From the NCBI GenBank assembly GCA_016709865.1, contig JADJLX010000002.1:496001-560000 (forward strand): a stretch of DNA of 64,000 bases. The letters are read 5' to 3'. Below the pieces are notes generated by a model, which saw nothing but the letters and a program-made list of their open reading frames with translations, was not told the DNA's origin and did no database searches. This document shows positions 16,994 through 25,667 of this stretch, one piece after another. Origin of the DNA: Bacteroidales bacterium (GTDB lineage: Bacteria; Bacteroidota; Bacteroidia; Bacteroidales; VadinHA17). Position numbers and translations under genes: made by a program. The first letter of the stretch is position 1. Each line of letters begins with the position of its first letter.

Positions 16994-17404
16994 ATGAAGA
17001 ACCTTGCATTATTAATTATCGTTACGGGCTGTATTTACCTGGCAGCCTGTTCCAAAGATTCTCAATCTGAGGCCTTCAAACTGCTGACCGGACCAACATG
17101 GGTAAGCGACAGCCTGCTTGTAAATAAGATGGATGCCAGCGGACCGGAAGGGATGCTCAAAAACTTTCTGGGTGAAGCAAAATTCAATGAAGACGGGACC
17201 GGAAATTTCGGGAAATATACCGGAACATGGAGATTTTCGAATGAAGAAACATCAATTGTTTTAACAAGTGACTCTCTTCAATTTCCGCTCTCAGCAAAAA
17301 TTGCCGAGCTCACTGTCAAATCCTTCAAGGTTACAACAACTTATCCCAATCCGGCTAATCCAACTGCACCGGTAAACATACGGATGACCTTCAAAGCTAA
17401 ATAA
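16994..17404 (+). CDS. Small lipoprotein, lipocalin-like
   Basis: The start at 16994 (MKNLALLIIVTGCIYLAAC) gives 136 residues with a lipobox LAAC at the end of the signal. The mature part has alternating strands with GPTWVSDSLLVNK, FNEDGTGNFGKYTGTWRFSNEETSIVL and SFKVTTTY, which resembles the lipocalin-like folds common in Bacteroidota surface lipoproteins. No catalytic motif is visible and I do not recognise a named family. The stop overlaps the ATG of the following TonB receptor by one base (TAATG), so the two are translationally coupled and may work together at the outer membrane. Confidence 0.75.
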   Translation: MKNLALLIIVTGCIYLAACSKDSQSEAFKLLTGPTWVSDSLLVNKMDASGPEGMLKNFLGEAKFNEDGTGNFGKYTGTWRFSNEETSIVLTSDSLQFPLSAKIAELTVKSFKVTTTYPNPANPTAPVNIRMTFKAK

Positions 17405-19638
17405 TGAAGTATACTGTTATATTAATAACAATACTGTTAAGTACTTCATTCAATTCCTTATTGTCACAAAAAATTATCAGTGGTAAAGTATTTGACAACA
17501 AGACACTTGAGCCACTGACCGGAGTATATGTGATATATGAAAAAGGAAGAGGTACTGCTACCGGTTCTGATGGAAGTTTCATAATAAATCCCGAATCCCG
17601 GACTCTCAGCATTTCTTTTAAATTCATTGGATACAAGCCACTTACAAGAAATATTGAACTCTTATCCGGAGAGGATACAACCATGCTTCAGATTGGCATG
17701 GACATGGAGATAATGGAAATCGGACAGATAGTAGTAAGCGCAAATAAAACAGAACAGAAGATCGCGGAGCTGACCGTATCAATGGATATACTCAAAACAG
17801 GCGATTTTCTTAAGACACATATCACTGATCCCCAGGAACTTATTAATAAAACTCCTGGTATAGAAGTGCTCGATGGCCAGGCTTCAGTAAGAGGAGGCAG
17901 CGGATTCAGTTATGGAGTCGGGAGCAGGGTTCTTGCTCTTATCGACGGATTACCGGTAATTGCACCTGATGCAGGTAATATAAAATGGCAGTTTCTTCCA
18001 ATGGAAAATATCGCCCAGATAGAGATAATCAAAGGTGCATCATCTGTTCTTTATGGCTCTTCAGCTTTAAACGGGATTATTAATTTCCGCACAGCAGATG
18101 CTGCAAATGTCCCGGTAACACAATTCTTTGCCGAGACCGGAGTGTATGGTAAACCAAAGAACAGGAACTGGGTGTGGTGGGATTCTCCCCGTTTTTTCTC
18201 TGATTTATCCTTCTCTCATCTTCAGAAAATAGGTAAGACTGATGTTGGTATCGGTATTAATCTTCTGAATGATAATGGCTACAGGAAATTCAATGATGAA
18301 AAACTGGGAAGAGTAAGCTTAAGGATAAAACATTTCAATCAGAAAATAAAAGGACTCGTTTACGGAATCAACCTAAATTCAGGATATACCGAAAAAAGAG
18401 ATTTTATTTTATGGGAGGATGCAGATCAGGGAGCCCTTAAACAGGATACATCGACAGTTTCTCTCTTGCATGGGACTTTCCTGGCTGTCGATCCGTTCAT
18501 CTCATTTAACAATTATGGCAGGATTAAACATGATCTGCGTGTAAGATTGCAATCCTCAGCTAACAGGTTTCCTGTGAGGGATGAAAATAATTCTGATGCT
18601 TATTCTGCTTATGCTGAGTATCAATTCTATTACAAATTATCTGAGCTTCTCAACTTAACTTTAGGAGCATCAGAAAACTACATTAAGGTCCTGTCAAACT
18701 TTTATGGAAATCATGAAGGGATAAACCTTGCCGGATTTTCACAGATAGAGGCAAATCCTTTACCACGTCTTAAAATAGCCGCCGGAGTAAGAATTGAGCA
18801 TAACAGACTTGATGGTATAAATGACAGGATTGTCCCTATATTCAGAACAGGAATAAACTGGCAGGCAGCAGATTATACATTTCTCAGGGCATCTTTCGGA
18901 CAGGGTTACAGATACCCCTCCATTGCAGAAAAATTTGCATCAACAATACTTGGTTCTGTAAGAATTTTCCCTAATCCGTCTGTTCAGCCGGAATCGGGAT
19001 GGAGTTCAGAGGTTGGAATTAAACAGGGATTACTAATAGGGCAAATATCAGGACAAGCAGACATATCTGCATTTTTTTCCCAGAACTCCGATATGATCGA
19101 ATTCCCATTCGGCCTTTATCCTGAAGGATTAGGATTCAAGGCTGATAATGTTGAGCAATCAAGAGTATACGGTTATGAAGCAGAATTCATTCTTAACAGG
19201 TCGGTTGGAGCGATAAACAGTTCGATCAGTGGTGGATATACTTATATTTATCCGGTTGAATTTAACCCAACAACTCACAAGAGCAGTGATATATACCTGA
19301 AATACAGAAGAAAACACTCCTTAAAGCTGAGCTCAAACACTATCTATAAAAAGTTCAGTTTCGGACTTACCCTGTATGCCAGGTCGAAGATGCTTAATAT
19401 CGATGATGTGTTTGTAAATGAGTTCACCAGAGAGAGCATCCTGCCCGGATTCTATGATTACTGGCTGGAGAAGAATAAAGCATATGTGGTTCTCGATGAG
19501 AATATCGGTTATAGCCTTAGTAAAACAATAACCCTATCAATCGCAGCAAAAAACATAACAAATCTTGAGTATATGGGGAGGCCGGGAGATATTCAGGCAC
19601 CGCGGAACTACAGTATAAGATTTTCCGGAAAATTCTAA
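17404..19638 (+). CDS. TonB-dependent outer-membrane receptor (non-SusC)
   Basis: The 744-residue protein has a signal peptide (to about NSLLSQ), a carboxypeptidase-regulatory-like domain (residues about 24-105, SGKVFDNKTLEPLTGVYV) and a plug domain (about 120-225, ELINKTPGIEVLDG, SVRGGSGFSYG, IEIIKGASSVLYGSSALNGIINF). The barrel ends in NYSIRFSGKF, with the terminal Phe typical of Bam substrates. It is shorter than SusC (about 1000 residues) and has no SusD partner nearby. It overlaps the upstream lipoprotein by one base. The substrate could be a pectic sugar or a metal chelate or cofactor; the glycosidase context favours a sugar, but plug-barrel similarity alone cannot tell. Confidence 0.9.
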   Translation: MKYTVILITILLSTSFNSLLSQKIISGKVFDNKTLEPLTGVYVIYEKGRGTATGSDGSFIINPESRTLSISFKFIGYKPLTRNIELLSGEDTTMLQIGMDMEIMEIGQIVVSANKTEQKIAELTVSMDILKTGDFLKTHITDPQELINKTPGIEVLDGQASVRGGSGFSYGVGSRVLALIDGLPVIAPDAGNIKWQFLPMENIAQIEIIKGASSVLYGSSALNGIINFRTADAANVPVTQFFAETGVYGKPKNRNWVWWDSPRFFSDLSFSHLQKIGKTDVGIGINLLNDNGYRKFNDEKLGRVSLRIKHFNQKIKGLVYGINLNSGYTEKRDFILWEDADQGALKQDTSTVSLLHGTFLAVDPFISFNNYGRIKHDLRVRLQSSANRFPVRDENNSDAYSAYAEYQFYYKLSELLNLTLGASENYIKVLSNFYGNHEGINLAGFSQIEANPLPRLKIAAGVRIEHNRLDGINDRIVPIFRTGINWQAADYTFLRASFGQGYRYPSIAEKFASTILGSVRIFPNPSVQPESGWSSEVGIKQGLLIGQISGQADISAFFSQNSDMIEFPFGLYPEGLGFKADNVEQSRVYGYEAEFILNRSVGAINSSISGGYTYIYPVEFNPTTHKSSDIYLKYRRKHSLKLSSNTIYKKFSFGLTLYARSKMLNIDDVFVNEFTRESILPGFYDYWLEKNKAYVVLDENIGYSLSKTITLSIAAKNITNLEYMGRPGDIQAPRNYSIRFSGKF

Positions 19639-19652
19639 TAAAATATGCCATT

Positions 19653-22600
19653 ATGAAAACAACATCTGCAAAACACTTGTCAGTTATTTTCCTTTTAACC
19701 GGTTTTCTTGTTATCCTTTCTTCCTGTAATAAGAAGAATGTCAATGAAGTTATTGTACCTGATTTCGCTGCTCTTGCCGGACAGTTTAAAGCACCACCGG
19801 CAGAATATACTACTGCCCCGTTTTTTGTATGGAACGCAGAAATTACAGAAGGGGAGATTGACAACTTTCTAACTGAATTTAAAGAGGCAGGCTCTCTGCA
19901 GGTGTTTATTCATCCCCGTCCGGGTTTGATTACAGAGTATCTTTCTGATGAGTGGTTCAGATTATATAAATATGCTGTTGAAAAAGGAAAAGAACTTGGA
20001 ATGAAGGTCTGGATCTATGATGAAAATTCCTATCCAAGTGGTTTTGCCGGGGGAAATGTACCCGACCAGATGCCTGAATCATTTAATCAGGGTCAGGGTC
20101 TGAGAATGACTAAATTTGAAATCCTTCCTGATACTGCCGGAAAATATTTTCTATGTCTGAAGGAAGACAACGGTACTTATACTGATATAACTGGTTCGCT
20201 GGCAAATGAATATGGAAAAACAGGTAAATACCTGCTGTTCTCGAAGACATATTTTGAAAAAAGCGACTGGCATGGAGGATTCTCTTATGTAGACCTGCTC
20301 TATAAAGGAGTTACAGAAAAGTTCATTGACATAACTATGACAGGTTATGAAAAACATCTCGGAACTGAGTTTGGAAAGACTATTCCCGGAACCTTTACAG
20401 ATGAACCTGAAATTAATTCACCAGGTGGCATCCGCTGGACACCGGACCTTTTTGATGTTTTCATGGAAGAGTGGCATTATGACCTGAAGACAAATCTTCC
20501 CTCACTTTATGAAGAGGTGGGCGACTGGAAGAAAGTAAGACATAATTATACAAGTACTCTTTTGCAGATGTTTATCGACAGGTGGGCAAAACCCTGGTAC
20601 AAATGGTGTGAAGAAAAAGGAATGAAATTTACTGGTCACTACTGGGAGCATGAATGGCCTAACATGAGACCAGGGGGCGATAATATGGCAATGTACGCAT
20701 GGCATCAGGTACCTGCAATTGACATGCTCTTTAACCAATGGAATGACACAACATCAAAAGCACAGTTTGGAAATATTCGGGCAATAAAAGAACTGGCAAG
20801 TGCTGCAAATCAGACCGGCAGACAGAGGAAGCTAAGCGAGACCTACGGTGGTTCGGGCTGGGACCTCACTTTCAGAGATATGAAGCGAAATGGTGATTGG
20901 GAATATGCCCTTGGAGTAAATCTGATGAACCAGCATCTTACCTACTTCACACTATCCGGAGCCAGAAAATACGACTATCCCCCATCCTTCGATTATCACG
21001 AACCATGGTGGAAAGATTATAAGTACATAAATGACCATTATGCCAGGTTATCACTTGCACTGTCTTCAGGAAGACAGATTAATGATATCCTTATTATTGA
21101 ACCGACTACTTCAGCATGGCTTTATGACTCTTATACCAGACGAAATCCGAAGAATGGCGAAATAGGCCAGGCGTTCCAGACTTTTATCACAAAACTTGAG
21201 AAAAGCCAGGTGGAGTATGACCTTGGCTCAGAAAATATGATCAAAGATCTCGGCTCTGTTTCAAATGGCAGATTTGTAATTGGTCAGGCTTCCTATTCAA
21301 AAGTAATCATCCCTCCTCTTACTGAAAACATTGATCTTGAAACATATAAACTTCTGGAGAAATTTGTTTTCAACGGAGGAACACTCATTGCATTTTCAAT
21401 TCCTTCTCTTGTGAATGGAGCGCCAAGCGAGGGATTAAATGAGTTTCTGTCAAAATACTCTGGGAAGATCATCAAACCTGATCTTCTGTCAACTGATATT
21501 ATCTCTGAATTTTTTGAATCAAAGGATCCTCTTTTCGAAGGTGTGGATGGAGGAATGCTCTATCATCAGACAAGGAAACTGGCTGATGGCAAGCTGATTT
21601 TTCTGGTAAATTCAGATCTTGATAAACAGCTGACTGGCTCTCTTACCGCAACAGGATCGGATGTCGTTGAACTGAATACATTAACAGGTAGTATCAACGG
21701 TTATCCAAATGAATCCGGAGATGGAAAAGTAACCTTATCGTATTCAATTCCCCCGGCAGGAAGCCTTCTTTTATTTGTTTCGGAAACAAAAAGGAGTGAT
21801 TACCAGATTCCTGCCATACATGATAAAAAGGTCCTTGTTAATACTGAAACTCCTTTGGTAATAACCAGAGACCGGGAGAATGCACTGATGATCGACTTCT
21901 GCGATATTGAAACTGGAAATGAACTTACAAAGGATATTCATACAATAAATGCGGCTGATAAAGTTTATAAGTATCATGGATTTAAAAACGGAAATCCATG
22001 GAATACCTCTGTTCAGTTTAAAACAAATATTCTCGACAGGGATAAATTCGGAGCAAATACAGGATTCACAGCAACTTATCACTTCAACATCAGTGGTAAG
22101 TTTGATACGGGTGAACTCAGGGCAGTTATTGAACGGCCTAATCTCTGGAGTGTCTCAATAAACGGAACCGAGATCATGCCGGAAGCCGGGAAATGGTGGT
22201 TAGACAGATCCTTTGGTGTTTTCAGCATAGGAAAAAATGTCAGGGAGGGAGATAACACAATAGTTTTACATACATCGCCGATGAAGATTCATGCTGAAGT
22301 TGAACCTGTATATATTGTTGGTGATTTTTCCGTAAAACCTGCCTCAAAAGGATGGTTAATAGAACCTCCTGTTGTAAAACCAACAACTCTTAGCTGGCTG
22401 GATCAGGGGCTTCCTTTCTATTCATGGGGTATTACCTACAGCAGGGAATTTAATATTGAAAATAATGCAGGCAAATGGCAAGTTGAGCTTGGCAAATGGA
22501 ACGGAACTGTTGCGGAAGTATATGTTAATGGGGAAAAAGCCCCTTTAATAGCCTTTCCTCCATATGTATCTGATGTAAGCGGACTTATAACAACAGGTGT

Positions 22601-22787
22601 GAATAAGATTGAAGTAAAGGTTATTGGAAGTCTTAAAAACCTCCTTGGCCCGCATCATAATTATGTCAGACCCGGATTAGCTTCACCGTGGTCGTGGAGA
22701 AATGTGAAAACCTACCCGTCGGGATCTGATTATGATATGATTAGCTATGGTCTCTATGAGGCATTCTCTCTCTATAATGAGAAATAG
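19653..22787 (+). CDS. GH106-related glycosidase lipoprotein
   Basis: This 1044-residue protein has a lipoprotein signal (lipobox LSSC near residue 25). Its N-terminal third follows the GH106 layout seen in the gene at 8170: APFFVWNAEITEGEID aligns with the WTRWWWPG segment, then AGSLQVFIHPRPG, then ELGMKVWIYDENSYPSGFAGG in place of GIDLANASGWPFGGP. Further on are FTDEPEINSPGG and HYWEHEWPN, which hold acidic candidates. Two C-terminal beta-sandwich domains follow (WSVSINGTEIMP and EVYVNGEKAPLI). The divergence from canonical GH106 is strong, so the sugar released may differ. It starts 14 bases after the TonB receptor stop, in the same operon. Treat the family link as a working call. Confidence 0.72.
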   Translation: MKTTSAKHLSVIFLLTGFLVILSSCNKKNVNEVIVPDFAALAGQFKAPPAEYTTAPFFVWNAEITEGEIDNFLTEFKEAGSLQVFIHPRPGLITEYLSDEWFRLYKYAVEKGKELGMKVWIYDENSYPSGFAGGNVPDQMPESFNQGQGLRMTKFEILPDTAGKYFLCLKEDNGTYTDITGSLANEYGKTGKYLLFSKTYFEKSDWHGGFSYVDLLYKGVTEKFIDITMTGYEKHLGTEFGKTIPGTFTDEPEINSPGGIRWTPDLFDVFMEEWHYDLKTNLPSLYEEVGDWKKVRHNYTSTLLQMFIDRWAKPWYKWCEEKGMKFTGHYWEHEWPNMRPGGDNMAMYAWHQVPAIDMLFNQWNDTTSKAQFGNIRAIKELASAANQTGRQRKLSETYGGSGWDLTFRDMKRNGDWEYALGVNLMNQHLTYFTLSGARKYDYPPSFDYHEPWWKDYKYINDHYARLSLALSSGRQINDILIIEPTTSAWLYDSYTRRNPKNGEIGQAFQTFITKLEKSQVEYDLGSENMIKDLGSVSNGRFVIGQASYSKVIIPPLTENIDLETYKLLEKFVFNGGTLIAFSIPSLVNGAPSEGLNEFLSKYSGKIIKPDLLSTDIISEFFESKDPLFEGVDGGMLYHQTRKLADGKLIFLVNSDLDKQLTGSLTATGSDVVELNTLTGSINGYPNESGDGKVTLSYSIPPAGSLLLFVSETKRSDYQIPAIHDKKVLVNTETPLVITRDRENALMIDFCDIETGNELTKDIHTINAADKVYKYHGFKNGNPWNTSVQFKTNILDRDKFGANTGFTATYHFNISGKFDTGELRAVIERPNLWSVSINGTEIMPEAGKWWLDRSFGVFSIGKNVREGDNTIVLHTSPMKIHAEVEPVYIVGDFSVKPASKGWLIEPPVVKPTTLSWLDQGLPFYSWGITYSREFNIENNAGKWQVELGKWNGTVAEVYVNGEKAPLIAFPPYVSDVSGLITTGVNKIEVKVIGSLKNLLGPHHNYVRPGLASPWSWRNVKTYPSGSDYDMISYGLYEAFSLYNEK

Positions 22788-22886
22788 CCAATAAAAACAC
22801 AGCAACCGGCAACAGTTGATAATATTTCGAATGATCCTGATTTAATCCTCCAATTGACTAAATATCAAGATACTATTTTAGACTTA

Positions 22887-22916
22887 TTGCAGAAATGAAT
22901 TATTTTTCTACATTTG
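22887..22916 (+). promoter_or_regulatory. Promoter for the FadL-type porin gene
   Basis: TTG at 22887-22889, 19 bases, then TACATTTG at 22909-22916 is a full match to the Bacteroidota consensus. The leader to the ATG at 23036 would be about 110 bases. Confidence 0.75.
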
Positions 22917-23035
22917 ACACGATTTTTATCACTGTTGTAATATTTTACATCATTATTTGATACTATTGCAATTGAAAAGGGGGATGGATGTACCTGTACA
23001 GAAAACCCATGAAACTTAAACTTAAATTAAAACCT

Positions 23036-24658
23036 ATGAGAAAACTTTTAACTTTTGTTGCTTCTGTCCTTGTTACCGGCAGTATGTTTGCCGGTGGTCT
23101 GGTTACTAATACAAACCAGAGTGCTGCATGGGTTCGTCTGCCTGCCAGGAATGCTTCAACCTCCATTGATGCAGCATATTATAATCCGGCAGGATTAATG
23201 AAACTTGAAAATGGAATTCACCTTTCAGTATCAAACCAGTCTATTTTTCAGACAAGGGATATTGTTAACTTTTATGGCGGACCAGGCGGATCATTTGGTC
23301 TGAACCAGTACAGATACGAAGGCACTGTAACAGCTATCGCTTTCCCAAGTATCTATGCTGTATACAAAATGGATAAACTTGCTTTTTCAGTTGGATTCAA
23401 TCCGATCGGCGGCGGCGGCGGCGCTGAGTACAAAAAAGGATTACCATCTTTTGAAATGACTCCTTCTGACCTCGTTCCATCACTTTTATCAATGGGCGCA
23501 ACAGGTTACAAACTTGATGCATATTTCAAAGGCAGTTCTACCTTCCTTGGCTTCCAGGGTGCTGCATCATATAAAATCAACGACTTCATATCAGTTGCTG
23601 CAGGTCTTCGTTATGTAACAGCAAAGAATACTTATGAAGGACATCTTACTGATATCGAAGTTGAACTTCCAACAGGATTTACAAGAGCTGATGCAATTAT
23701 GACAGGTATTGCAAATAGTGCCACAGGAGCTGCTACAGCTACAACAGGACTTGTTGCTGCAGGTGCAGGTTCTTTAACATTAGCCCAGGTACAGGGAGCA
23801 GGATATATAACAGCTTTACAGAGAGCTCAGCTTGAGGGTGCTCTTGTATCATTCGGATATCCAACAGCTACTCCGGTTGCTGCTGCTGATGCTGTCTTCA
23901 AAGGTGCTGCTGCCAAGTATACAGCTACTGCTACTCTTCTTGGTGATCAGACTGCTGATGCTGAACAGTCAGGTTCAGGGATCACACCATTCTTCAGTGT
24001 TAACATTTCACCGTCTGAGAACCTTAATATAGCTATCAAGTACGAAATGAAAACCAAACTCGAACTTGAGAACAAAACCACAAAAGATCTTCTTATTGGT
24101 TATGATGCAACAGGAACACAAATCACCATGTTCCCAAATGGTGCCAAGACCAATAATGATATGCCTGATATGTTGACCCTTGGTATTGACTACAAAGTTT
24201 CTGATGCTCTCAAACTTTCATTTGGTTCAAACTACTTCTTTGATAAAGATGCTGATTATGGCCACAAAGTTGATCATGACCTTGTTTCATCAACACCTTC
24301 AATTCCAATATCAAACAGGAAGATTATTAACAGAAACGGTATGTCGCTTCAGGCAGGTATGGAATATAATATTTCTGAAAAACTACTTGTAAGCTGCGGT
24401 TATGTGTGGGCCAACAAAGGAGTAAACGAAAAATATCAGAGCGACCTTTCATATGGACTGGCTACTCAGACATTCGGACTTGGCGGTGCATATAATGTTA
24501 AAGAAAACATTCAGATCAACCTTGGATTCGGTTATACATACTATTCTCCTGATACAAAAAACATTGAACATGTAATGGGAAAAACAGTTTATGTAGCAGA
24601 AGAATCATATTACAAAAGCACAAAGATTGTTGCTGTTGGAGTTGATTTCAAATTCTAA
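23036..24658 (+). CDS. OmpP1/FadL-family outer-membrane transporter
   Basis: I place the start at 23036 (MRKLLTFVASVLVTGSMFAGG), giving 540 residues; two upstream ATG codons lack a signal-peptide fit. The family is shown by the N-terminal hatch segment ending ASTSIDAAYYNPAGLMKLENG, then amphipathic strands such as LAFSVGFNPIGGGGG, ISVAAGLRYVTAKNTYEGH and LNIAIKYEMKTKLELEN, ending VVAVGVDFKF-like in Phe. FadL proteins pass hydrophobic compounds such as long-chain fatty acids across the outer membrane. An Ala/Thr/Gly-rich insert at residues about 218-311 interrupts the barrel. The gene is monocistronic, with its own promoter and a strong terminator. Confidence 0.9.
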   Translation: MRKLLTFVASVLVTGSMFAGGLVTNTNQSAAWVRLPARNASTSIDAAYYNPAGLMKLENGIHLSVSNQSIFQTRDIVNFYGGPGGSFGLNQYRYEGTVTAIAFPSIYAVYKMDKLAFSVGFNPIGGGGGAEYKKGLPSFEMTPSDLVPSLLSMGATGYKLDAYFKGSSTFLGFQGAASYKINDFISVAAGLRYVTAKNTYEGHLTDIEVELPTGFTRADAIMTGIANSATGAATATTGLVAAGAGSLTLAQVQGAGYITALQRAQLEGALVSFGYPTATPVAAADAVFKGAAAKYTATATLLGDQTADAEQSGSGITPFFSVNISPSENLNIAIKYEMKTKLELENKTTKDLLIGYDATGTQITMFPNGAKTNNDMPDMLTLGIDYKVSDALKLSFGSNYFFDKDADYGHKVDHDLVSSTPSIPISNRKIINRNGMSLQAGMEYNISEKLLVSCGYVWANKGVNEKYQSDLSYGLATQTFGLGGAYNVKENIQINLGFGYTYYSPDTKNIEHVMGKTVYVAEESYYKSTKIVAVGVDFKF

Positions 24659-24678
24659 TAGATTATCCTGACAATATT

Positions 24679-24710
24679 AAAGGCTGGCCTGTGAGGGCCG
24701 GCCTTTTTTT
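24679..24710 (+). terminator. Rho-independent terminator after fadL-like gene
   Basis: Arms AGGCTGGCC (24681-24689) and GGCCGGCCT (24696-24704) pair with one G-T wobble around a six-base loop, followed by a T run to 24710. It lies 20 bases after the stop. Confidence 0.9.
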
Positions 24711-24726
24711 ATGCAAAGTATCAAAA

Positions 24727-24753
24727 TTTCCCCTCCTTTTGAAGGAGGGGAAA
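24727..24753. repeat. Palindrome CCCCTCCTT-TTG-AAGGAGGGG
   Basis: The arms are perfect, and AAA/TTT extends them by three bases. The identical palindrome forms both ends of the DUF559 remnant element at 47568 and 47834. Here it lies just beyond the 3' end of a leftward gene. Confidence 0.9.
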
Positions 24754-24762
24754 CCTAATATT

Positions 24763-25455
24763 TCAGTACTTTACCCCCCTGTCATTCAAATACTTCAGAT
24801 ACTCCCCCACCCTTGGCGCTTTAGACGCAGCCAGCCTCTTATACCATACCATTGCATTTACATTGTCGGCATTCTCTCTTGCGGCACTTATAATATTCAG
24901 ATACAGCAATCCCTCTATACCAAGATTCTGACTGTCGATATCATCAAGTATACTTTTGAACAGATACAAATTTTCTGCAGGGGTTACAGTTGATGCTTTT
25001 GAGAAAGCCTCATCAATGCGCTTATTAAGCTCATTATCAAGCGTTACTCCATAGAACCAGAAGCAGTTTTCAGAACAATTTTCAATTATATCAATCCATT
25101 TTGTGCCCGATTTAAGCAGAGGAAACTCCAGAGTAAACTTTACAACCTCGCCTATGTTTCTGAATTTATATGAATCAGGACAAACAGGGATTCCTGAAGT
25201 CTTTAGAATCTGATATTTCTTTCCTTCCTGATCAATCAGAAAGATATTCCTGTCAGCACAAAAATTTCCGTTTTCAATCCTGTTCTCAATTGAAAAATGA
25301 ACTACTGTTTTTTCCTGAGACAATTCAACTTTGGATATCAATAACGTCTCATGACTCTTAAGTGCTGAATTAGGATTTTCAATTGTCTGGGAATAACCGC
25401 TGATCAGATATCCTGTTAATAAAATAACAATAAACCAAGTTCTTTTAATCTTCAT
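24763..25455 (-). CDS. Secreted protein of unknown function
   Basis: This 230-residue protein has a signal peptide (MKIKRTWFIVILLTGYLISGYSQ). The first half is beta-rich (LLISKVELSQEKTVVHFSIENR, FLIDQEGKKYQILKTSGIP, EVVKFTLEFPLLKSGTKWIDIIE), with two Cys in CSENCFWFYG. The second half is helical (AENLYLFKSILDDID, LLYLNIISAARENADNVNAMVWYKRLA) and reads like one or two tetratricopeptide-type helical hairpins. I do not recognise a named family. It is transcribed alone, convergent with the FadL-type gene. Its stop lies ten bases from a CCCCTCCTT palindrome. Confidence 0.7.
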   Translation of the reverse strand: MKIKRTWFIVILLTGYLISGYSQTIENPNSALKSHETLLISKVELSQEKTVVHFSIENRIENGNFCADRNIFLIDQEGKKYQILKTSGIPVCPDSYKFRNIGEVVKFTLEFPLLKSGTKWIDIIENCSENCFWFYGVTLDNELNKRIDEAFSKASTVTPAENLYLFKSILDDIDSQNLGIEGLLYLNIISAARENADNVNAMVWYKRLAASKAPRVGEYLKYLNDRGVKY

Positions 25456-25563
25456 AGCACTGTAATGTTTACTTCATAAGATATTTATTCTCAATATACT
25501 GACTAATAAAAATTCAATATAAGGCGTAACATGTTACATTAATAGTACACAAATACTCAGTTT

Positions 25564-25618
25564 GTAACAATGCTGTAATCTTTAATTAACCTGCCCTTAA
25601 CCTGCCGGTAACATAATC
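25564..25618 (+). promoter_or_regulatory. Pho-box-like array of five 11-base units
   Basis: Consecutive 11-base units start at 25564 (GTAACAATGCT), 25575 (GTAATCTTTAA), 25586 (TTAACCTGCCC), 25597 (TTAACCTGCCG) and 25608 (GTAACATAATC). Each begins with G/T-TAA-C/T. An 11-base direct-repeat period is the hallmark of PhoB/OmpR-type binding sites. A palindrome GTAACATGTTAC lies further upstream at 25526. The array ends 50 bases before the TonB receptor start. Confidence 0.6.
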
Positions 25619-25667
25619 GATAGATTTTTGTACCGGCAAACTATACGAACAAAACTAAGTTAAAAAA

